Source of the DNA: an uncultured Methanobrevibacter sp.
GTDB lineage: Archaea; Methanobacteriota; Methanobacteria; Methanobacteriales; Methanobacteriaceae
Assembly (NCBI RefSeq): GCF_946184425.1
Contig: NZ_CAMHFP010000002.1
Coordinates: forward strand, 1-64,000
Reading direction: 5' to 3'
DNA length: 64,000 nt
The position numbers and the translations under genes were made by a program. Shown here piece after piece: positions 59,107 through 64,000 of this stretch. Position 1 is the stretch's first letter; every line of letters begins with the position of its first letter. The notes below the pieces were generated by a model, which made no database searches, was not told the origin of the DNA, and saw nothing but the letters and a program-made list of their open reading frames with translations.

Positions 59107-59750
59107 TATAATCTTTCACCGCTATACTCGTTTTCTTCAGTGTATATTCGGATTAACGTATCGACTGTATCATCATACATTAACCTATATCCGATAGCAC
59201 CGCCGTCATCTGATTCAACATTGTTTAGGGAAGTATCACTGTTTTCACTGCAATTGTTGATGACATACCACATTCCATGAGGTGTGTATATGAACAGTAC
59301 TCCTTCACCGTCTTTTGATCCGTTCTTAAAGCTGTCGTCAGGGTCATAAATTTTTGTTGAATGAAGTGCCAATCTAGAAAGGTTTTGCTTTGGATGTGTT
59401 CCTGTTTTTTTAAACAATGTGTTTAGCCAGTTGTATGCATTGTCCTTAAGGTTTACTTTTGCAATCGGGTCGGCAAGTGCTTTTTTGATTTTTTCCTGTC
59501 TTTTGGCAAGGGTATTTTCTATACCTAAAATCTCTTCCACTTTACTGACATCTTTTTCGAGGCATCTGTAGCCTTCAGGTCTTCCTGTAACTTTGATAAT
59601 CCCATCGACAAAATCTTTTCTTCTGAAATCTCTCATATATGGTTTTACTTTTTCAAATTCCTTGTCGGGTATTTTTTGGTTTAATCCATATAGATATCCA
59701 TATTCATTGGCATCATAACATTTGGTTTCTAATTTTAACTCTTCTGCCAT
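59103..59750 (-). CDS. Hypothetical protein, 215 residues
   Basis: I do not recognise this family. It has no signal peptide or membrane segment. The N-terminal part is charged and helical (KALADPIAKVNLKDNAYNWL in the middle) and the last 70 residues look beta-rich (GEGVLFIYTPHGMWYVINN; GGAIGYRLMYDDTVDTLIRI). One Cys near residue 64 and two others are not in a motif. It overlaps the end of dtd by 4 bases on the opposite strand. GAGCTGATTTGA upstream gives a weak ribosome site. Confidence 0.6.
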   Translation of the reverse strand: MAEELKLETKCYDANEYGYLYGLNQKIPDKEFEKVKPYMRDFRRKDFVDGIIKVTGRPEGYRCLEKDVSKVEEILGIENTLAKRQEKIKKALADPIAKVNLKDNAYNWLNTLFKKTGTHPKQNLSRLALHSTKIYDPDDSFKNGSKDGEGVLFIYTPHGMWYVINNCSENSDTSLNNVESDDGGAIGYRLMYDDTVDTLIRIYTEENEYSGERLY

Positions 59751-59889
59751 TCAAATCAGCTCTTTAATTGTATAATTAATATTAAAAAGTATGGATATAT
59801 AAATGTATTCAATAAAATTGTCTTTAAATGAATTGTTATAAAAAAGGTTTATAAAAAAAGAGTAAGAGCATTAAAAATGCTCTAAATGT

Positions 59890-60288
59890 TTATTCTAGAT
59901 AATCACTTCCACGAGCTTCCATGTCCTTGTAATCTTGAATGAGTGTAGCTGCATCTGCACCATCACTTTGACCACCTACAACTTTTCCCCATTGGTTGTA
60001 GTAGAAATTGTACTCTGCATTATAATAGAGAGGTTCATCACTACCACCATCACTTGTTTGATTTTTAGTGGAATTGTCGTATTGAACGGTGTTTGCTGTT
60101 GAATTGGAATCGGTTTTTTCAACTGTTGCGCTTCCTTCTTCAATTTTAATGGTTTCTTCTAATTTGGAGGGGTTATATTTTGAGCTTCCTGTGTAATTGA
60201 AGATAACCTTGTGATCTCCTATAGCTTCATTATACAAAATTAAGTATCCTTTACCATCTTTATCAGTAATTACAGAATAGTTTTCCAT
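59890..60288 (-). CDS. Small protein with a partial adhesin-type Ig-like segment and no signal peptide
   Basis: The 132-residue product begins in the middle of what looks like an adhesin Ig-like domain: VITDKDGKGYLILYNEA, then DHKVIFNYTGSSKYNPSK, like the HTVSASYSGDGKYAP ends in the giant adhesin. A Ser/Thr/Asn-rich linker and a C-terminal segment (YYNAEYNFYYNQWG; GQSDGADAATLIQDY) follow. There is no signal peptide, an in-frame TGA lies just before the ATG, and no ribosome site is visible. It may be a 5'-truncated adhesin remnant or a small internal protein. Homologues with a longer N-terminus would decide. Confidence 0.5.
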   Translation of the reverse strand: MENYSVITDKDGKGYLILYNEAIGDHKVIFNYTGSSKYNPSKLEETIKIEEGSATVEKTDSNSTANTVQYDNSTKNQTSDGGSDEPLYYNAEYNFYYNQWGKVVGGQSDGADAATLIQDYKDMEARGSDYLE

Positions 60289-60390
60289 TTTTATTCAAAT
60301 TTTTTTTTAGATATTATCCAATATTTTTTACATTCTTGCAGATTTTTCAATAAACAAAAATTTATCTATTTTTAAGATAAAATTAATATC

Positions 60391-60744
60391 ATGAAACGTG
60401 ATGTAGGGTCTAAATTTAACAAAGATGAAGCAGATAAAATATTTGATGCATTAGATAAACTTGATTCAAAAAGTACAAAAAAGGATAAAAATATTGAAAA
60501 TCAAATTAAAGAAGTTTCACAGATTTTAAAAGATGCTAAATCCTGTGATGATGCAAAGGCATGTGAACTTTATCAAAAAGTTTTGGTGCTTATGCCTGAA
60601 AATTCCGATGCATATATGGGGCTTGCTGATATTTATCATAAGCAAAACCGTGCCGAAAAGGAAAAAGACATCATAAAAAAAGCTATTCATAATACTGATG
60701 GAAGCAATAAGGAAAAATTTATGAAGAGATTAAAAAATCTTTAA
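60391..60744 (+). CDS. Small TPR-like protein
   Basis: The 117-residue protein has a charged N-terminal helix region and then a tetratricopeptide-like pair: ACELYQKVLVLMPENSDAYM and GLADIYHKQNRAEKEKDII, with the A/G and P spacing of TPRs. TPR proteins bind other proteins; no partner is evident. Presumed TATA sequence TTTTTAAGATAAAAT lies about 25 bases upstream, so the message may be leaderless. It ends 4 bases inside the opposing acetyltransferase gene. Confidence 0.65.
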   Translation: MKRDVGSKFNKDEADKIFDALDKLDSKSTKKDKNIENQIKEVSQILKDAKSCDDAKACELYQKVLVLMPENSDAYMGLADIYHKQNRAEKEKDIIKKAIHNTDGSNKEKFMKRLKNL

Positions 60745-61217
60745 TCTTCATCTGCAAGTTTTTTCAGATTTATGCCTGTTAGATGAAACACATTCCAGTC
60801 TTTTTGTTGGGCTCCAATGGATTTATAAAAGTCAATGCTTGGTTTGTTCCAGCTAATACATGTCCATTCAAATCTTCCATAATCCCGCTCAACTGCAATT
60901 TTTGCCAATTTTTTAAGCAATGATTTGCCGTAACCTTTTCCCCGATATTCCGGATCGATGAATAGGTCTTCGAGATGCATATTGACATTAGAGATATATG
61001 TTGAAAAGCTCAAGAAAAACAGTGCGAACCCAATCACTTTTTCATCTTCCAGTGCAAATATTACTTCAGCTTGTTTTCTATCAAAAACCCATTTTTCTAT
61101 TGCTTTTTCTGTAGCAACCACTTCATCAAGTCTATTTTCATATTCTGCCAATTTTTTGATATATGTTAGGATTAAACTGACATCTTCCCTATTGGCATTT
61201 CTAAATGTTAGTGTCAT
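60741..61217 (-). CDS. GNAT N-acetyltransferase (diamine/thialysine acetyltransferase-like)
   Basis: The 158-residue protein is close in plan to SSAT-type acetyltransferases: FRNANREDVSLILTYIKKLA at the start, then LEDLFIDPEYRGKGYGKSLL with the acetyl-CoA motif RGKGYG, and FEWTCISWNKPSIDFYKSIG. SSAT relatives acetylate polyamines or lysine analogues; the substrate here is not proven. ATG 61217 is chosen over TTG 61226. The gene is divergent from the flavin-binding protein with only about 45 bases between starts, so promoters overlap. Confidence 0.85.
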   Translation of the reverse strand: MTLTFRNANREDVSLILTYIKKLAEYENRLDEVVATEKAIEKWVFDRKQAEVIFALEDEKVIGFALFFLSFSTYISNVNMHLEDLFIDPEYRGKGYGKSLLKKLAKIAVERDYGRFEWTCISWNKPSIDFYKSIGAQQKDWNVFHLTGINLKKLADED

Positions 61218-61261
61218 ATCAATCAAACTTTATTTTTATTAGTTTTTATAGATATAATAGT

Positions 61262-61732
61262 ATGTTTCGAAAAATGAGAAGGCACAAACAGGAGTTATCA
61301 AAAGAAGAATGCATTGAAATATTGACAAATGAACCTCGCGGTGTTTTAGCTCTGTTAGGAGATAATGATTATCCCTACGCACTTCCAATGAGTCATGTTT
61401 ATGTTGATGGAAAAATATACTTTCATGGAGCAATGGAAGGACATAAGAATGATGCTGTTGAAAAATATGACAAGGTTTCATATTGTGTGATGGATAAAGG
61501 TGTCAAAAAAGAGGACAGCTGGTGGTACACATTTAAAAGTGTCATAGTATTTGGAAAAATCAAAACTTTGTCGGATAAACAGGATAAAATCGATAAATTA
61601 ACTTATTTGGGTGATAAATTTTTTCCAACTCATGAAGAGACAGTAAGTGAAATAGATAAACTTTTGGACAGGACTGAAGTGTTTGAAATAACAATTGAGC
61701 ACATGAGCGGAAAAATTGTTCATGAAAAGTAA
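61262..61732 (+). CDS. Pyridoxamine 5'-phosphate oxidase-fold flavin-binding protein (NimA-like)
   Basis: The 156-residue protein starts MFRKMRRHKQELSKEECIEIL and continues GVLALLGDNDYPYALPMSHVY and KIYFHGAMEGHKNDA, the standard strands of the NimA/PPOX split-barrel family that bind FMN or heme. NimA relatives reduce nitroimidazoles, but most members have unknown function. ATG 61262 fits the family N-terminus; the longer frame from 61205 crosses the opposing gene's start. TTATAGATATAATAG just upstream suggests a leaderless message. Confidence 0.85.
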   Translation: MFRKMRRHKQELSKEECIEILTNEPRGVLALLGDNDYPYALPMSHVYVDGKIYFHGAMEGHKNDAVEKYDKVSYCVMDKGVKKEDSWWYTFKSVIVFGKIKTLSDKQDKIDKLTYLGDKFFPTHEETVSEIDKLLDRTEVFEITIEHMSGKIVHEK

Positions 61733-61844
61733 TGAGGATATTATTTTTTTTAAGTTTTGCAGTCATCATTTTTTAAGCTAAGGAACCAAAAATGTAATTG
61801 TAATTGATTGAGATTAAATAGAAATAGTTTTTTTATTAATATGT

Positions 61845-61875
61845 GAAATTAAATATGAAAATCATATTTAATTTC
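61845..61875. repeat. Perfect 14-bp hairpin
   Basis: GAAATTAAATATGA (61845-61858) and TCATATTTAATTTC (61862-61875) are perfect inverted arms with a 3-base loop. It is followed by GAGTAGT at 61881-61887, an order repeated 59 bases later. It is not followed by a T-run, so it is not a usual terminator. Confidence 0.6.
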
Positions 61876-61896
61876 CGTGAGAGTAGTCATATGTCA

Positions 61897-61946
61897 AATT
61901 AAATTAGAAAAGAATATTAATGCTAATTTAATTCAATCGGAGTAGT
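61897..61946. repeat. Second hairpin of a tandem hairpin-GAGTAGT unit
   Basis: AATTAAATTAG (61897-61907) and CTAATTTAATT (61923-61933) are perfect 11-bp arms with a 15-base spacer, again followed by GAGTAGT (61940-61946). With 61845-61887 it forms two imperfect tandem units. The rest of the 61733-62071 gap holds no gene that I can support. Confidence 0.5.
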
Positions 61947-61959
61947 AATATAAATTAAG

Positions 61960-61975
61960 TTTAGGTAAACCTAAA
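61960..61975. promoter_or_regulatory. TTTAGGTAAACCTAAA palindrome (reference box)
   Basis: This is a perfect palindrome (TTTAGGT, 2-base centre, ACCTAAA), resembling DtxR/IdeR-type operators that read TTAGGT...ACCTAA. It lies upstream of the TATA element of the uracil-DNA glycosylase gene. The regulator is not identified in the window. Confidence 0.6.
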
Positions 61976-62007
61976 TTTTATCACTAATTATAAATAGTAA
62001 GAAATAG

Positions 62008-62033
62008 TATATAAATTTTTTGGTATGCCTAAA
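62008..62033 (+). promoter_or_regulatory. TATA element and second palindrome box of ung
   Basis: TATATAAA (62008-62015) is a good archaeal TATA, giving an expected transcription start near 62038. TTTTGGTATGCCTAAA (62018-62033), matching the 61960 box at 13 of 16, sits between TATA and start, so the promoter is flanked by two boxes. Confidence 0.5.
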
Positions 62034-62071
62034 AGTAAATATAATATATTTTAATTGCTAAATCTATTTTT

Positions 62072-62731
62072 ATGATTGGAAACGATTGGGATTTGGCACT
62101 TAATGAAGAATTCGAAAAGGAGTATTTTTTAAAAATCATGGATTTTGTAGATAAGGAATATGAAACAAAGACAATTTATCCTCCTTATGAGGATATATTC
62201 AATGCATTCAAGTTCACTCCATTTAATAATGTTAAAGTTGTCATTTTAGGCCAGGACCCTTATCATGAAAAGGGTCAGGCTCATGGTCTTGCATTTTCAA
62301 CACCTATAGGAAGAGCAATACCAAGATCTCTAAAAAATATATTCAAGGAGATTCATGAAGAATATGGTTATCCAATTCCAGAATCAGGATGTTTGGAATC
62401 CTGGGCAAAACAGGGAGTTTTTCTTCTGAATACTGTCTTGACAGTCGAGGACGGTAATGCCAACTCACACAGCAAATGCGGTTGGCAAACATTTACTGAT
62501 AATGTGATAAAATTATTAAATGGCCATGAAAAGCCAATAGTGTTTTTGCTTTGGGGAAAACAAGCCGAAAAGAAAAAGGAACTGATAAAAAATCCTCATC
62601 ATTTGGTTTTAATCACGTCTCACCCTTCACCTTTTTCTGCAAGACGAGGATTTTTTGGATCAAATCATTTTAAAATGGCAAATGAATTTCTAAAAGAGAA
62701 TGGACTGGAAGAAATAGATTGGAAATTATGA
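62072..62731 (+). CDS. ung: Uracil-DNA glycosylase, family 1
   Basis: The 219-residue enzyme has the family 1 motif VVILGQDPYHEKGQAHG with catalytic Asp62, the uracil-binding region GLAFSTP and LLNTVLTVEDGNANSHS, LLWGKQA, and the DNA-intercalation loop HPSPFSARRGFFG with His184. It excises uracil from DNA. Family 1 is mainly bacterial, eukaryotic and viral, while most archaea use families 4 and 5, so transfer from bacteria is likely. Two TTTAGGT-type boxes surround its TATA element, suggesting tight control, which is unusual for this housekeeping repair gene. Confidence 0.95.
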   Translation: MIGNDWDLALNEEFEKEYFLKIMDFVDKEYETKTIYPPYEDIFNAFKFTPFNNVKVVILGQDPYHEKGQAHGLAFSTPIGRAIPRSLKNIFKEIHEEYGYPIPESGCLESWAKQGVFLLNTVLTVEDGNANSHSKCGWQTFTDNVIKLLNGHEKPIVFLLWGKQAEKKKELIKNPHHLVLITSHPSPFSARRGFFGSNHFKMANEFLKENGLEEIDWKL

Positions 62732-63334
62732 TCAACTCATAACACCAAAGTTAAATCCATTGCTTCCGACAGAAACAAATGAATGTGATCCGCTTTCTCT
62801 TTGAGGACTATCAAATCTTTGTGATTCAATTGCATTTACAATTTTATATTTGCCATACTCTTCATTGAGCAGTGAATAAAACTCATTTTTATTATAATTT
62901 GATTTGTTTGCACTTTTTACAACTTCTTTAATGGTTGGTGTTATTTCGCTACCTCTCCAGGCAATGTAGTAGAATTCATCACCTGCAGAAAACCATAATT
63001 TGGAGTTGTTTGTCTCATCATGGCGGTTATAGCTCATGAAATGAACTGCATCATGGCCTGCAACATTAACTTTTTTAACATAACTGTTGTGCTCTAGAAA
63101 GTATCCGTATAAACTCATAATTCTCGGATTCACATATCTGACTGTAAAAACATCAATATCTTCATCAAATTCATACATGTTGAAGTCACTTGAATACGGA
63201 TTTTCATATTTGGGTGGGATTTTGAATTTTTCATAGCCCACACTGGCCTTTGTCCAATTTGAACTGTCTATGGCATTAACTGCACCTATTAATATAAACA
63301 GTGTTAAAATAAGAATTATAATTTTTTTAAGCAT
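62732..63334 (-). CDS. Secreted protein of unknown function, 200 residues
   Basis: A signal peptide (IIILILTLFILIGAVNA) is followed by an alpha/beta domain with YEKFKIPPKYENPYSS, DIDVFTVRYVNPR, VAGHDAVHFMSYN and FSAGDEFYYIAWRG. The strand pattern resembles small extracytoplasmic domains found in many copies in Methanobrevibacter, and the plan is like the protein at 46063-46608. I cannot name the family. No cysteines remain in the mature part. It converges on ung with no gap, and a stretch of AT-rich bases separates it from the upstream gene on the same strand. Confidence 0.65.
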   Translation of the reverse strand: MLKKIIILILTLFILIGAVNAIDSSNWTKASVGYEKFKIPPKYENPYSSDFNMYEFDEDIDVFTVRYVNPRIMSLYGYFLEHNSYVKKVNVAGHDAVHFMSYNRHDETNNSKLWFSAGDEFYYIAWRGSEITPTIKEVVKSANKSNYNKNEFYSLLNEEYGKYKIVNAIESQRFDSPQRESGSHSFVSVGSNGFNFGVMS

Positions 63335-63359
63335 GGTAATAGTATATGTTTAATAATAT

Positions 63360-63926
63360 TTAAATGACTATTCTGTAGCTTGATGTCCGTTTATCCCTAT
63401 CTTTTGAGTCCATATCAACCAAATCATAAACCAATGGGTTTGTAATCAGTCTTTTCCATATTTCATAGGTAACTTTAATGAAATCTTCATTAAGTTTGAT
63501 ATGGTCACGAATAATTGGGCATTCGTATGGAAATTCAGTTTTATCTAAGATTAAATGAAATTCTCCATTCTTTGATATGTGTGGTACCAGTGGAAATGTC
63601 CTGCATTGTATTGGTCTTATGGACCGGTCACATTTTGGAGGATTGCTGCATTTTACAAGGTAAATATTATCTTTCCAGGAATGCGGGTATCTGATTTCGG
63701 AAGAATCCATATAATATAATTCAAATTCATCGCTGTCTTCATACATCAGCTCTTCACCGGGCAAGAGATATAAAACTAGCTCTTCGTCATGTGTTTTGTC
63801 AGTATCATAAACACAGCATACTTCTCCGCATAGTTTTCCACAATCAAAATCGACAGGTGTGACCTCATCAAGTCTATCATATATTCTTTGAATTGATTTT
63901 TTCATTTCTTTTGCTGTAATTTCCAT
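63360..63926 (-). CDS. YkgJ-like cysteine-cluster protein
   Basis: The 188-residue protein has an N-terminal cysteine group CGKLCGEVCC, a central CSNPPKCDRSIRPIQCRTFP and a single YECPI near residue 150. This spread is that of YkgJ-type (CxxxCxxCC) zinc/iron-chelating proteins. The RPIQCRTFPL segment is the most telling family feature. They are thought to bind a metal cluster; the function is unknown. No signal peptide is present. The ATG has only a weak upstream site; an AT-rich TATA-like stretch lies at 63955-63970. Confidence 0.75.
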   Translation of the reverse strand: MEITAKEMKKSIQRIYDRLDEVTPVDFDCGKLCGEVCCVYDTDKTHDEELVLYLLPGEELMYEDSDEFELYYMDSSEIRYPHSWKDNIYLVKCSNPPKCDRSIRPIQCRTFPLVPHISKNGEFHLILDKTEFPYECPIIRDHIKLNEDFIKVTYEIWKRLITNPLVYDLVDMDSKDRDKRTSSYRIVI

Positions 63927-64000
63927 GATTATCCAAATTAATTATATCAATCAAATGTATTATATTTTTTGAAAAATTATTTATAGTCAAATATAAAATA

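Overview
The window is archaeal and most likely from a Methanobrevibacter-like member of the Methanobacteriales (inference). It is AT-rich. Many starts follow the GGTGAT-type ribosome site of methanogens. It carries an F420:NADPH oxidoreductase, the archaeal pair ADH synthase and dehydroquinate synthase II, an archaeal pantoate kinase, a class I archaeal CCA-adding enzyme, a peptidase of the pseudomurein-endopeptidase type, and very large adhesin-like surface proteins (ALPs). No rRNA, tRNA, CRISPR array or prophage was seen.

Layout. 0.4-3.2 kb: membrane-anchored ALP with a beta-helix, a probable thioester domain and DUF11-like repeats. 3.3-10.8 kb: second ALP, cut by one in-frame amber codon. 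10.9-20 kb: housekeeping genes (iron-sulfur flavoprotein, pantoate kinase, methyltransferase, first two steps of archaeal aromatic synthesis, RNA phosphodiesterase, CCA transferase, a decayed Rpn-type transposase, DUF2284-like protein, F420 reductase, MutH/Sau3AI-like half domain). 20.1-34.5 kb: a 14.4 kb giant ALP locus split by a frameshift that lies between two copies of a 500-bp repeat. 34.5-51 kb: redox and repair genes (CoA-disulfide-reductase-like flavoprotein, Mrp ATPase, MsrA-MsrB), four SseB-like paralogues, ketopantoate reductase, methyltransferases, a RecB/Cas4-like nuclease, a second iron-sulfur flavoprotein, ferredoxins, Nudix hydrolase and an acyltransferase. 51-53 kb: secreted cysteine peptidase. 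53-64 kb: malate dehydrogenase, SstT-like symporter, a telA cluster, D-aminoacyl-tRNA deacylase, uracil-DNA glycosylase and small secreted or unknown proteins.

How the parts fit. The surface arm is the three ALPs plus the cysteine peptidase, which shares its Ig-like module with the C-termini of the two giant ALPs, so all may sit on or work on the pseudomurein wall. The CoA arm is ketopantoate reductase plus pantoate kinase. The aromatic arm is a two-gene operon.

The signals most worth following are: (1) the giant ALP, where loss of one 730-bp repeat unit would exactly restore one open frame, which looks like a switch or a fresh rearrangement; (2) a recurring 16-nt palindrome close to TTTAGGTAAACCTAAA at four promoters, suggesting an uncharacterised local regulon; (3) a probable thioester adhesin domain in an archaeal surface protein. 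Five reading frames are broken in 64 kb, so base-call errors must be excluded before biology is built on them.
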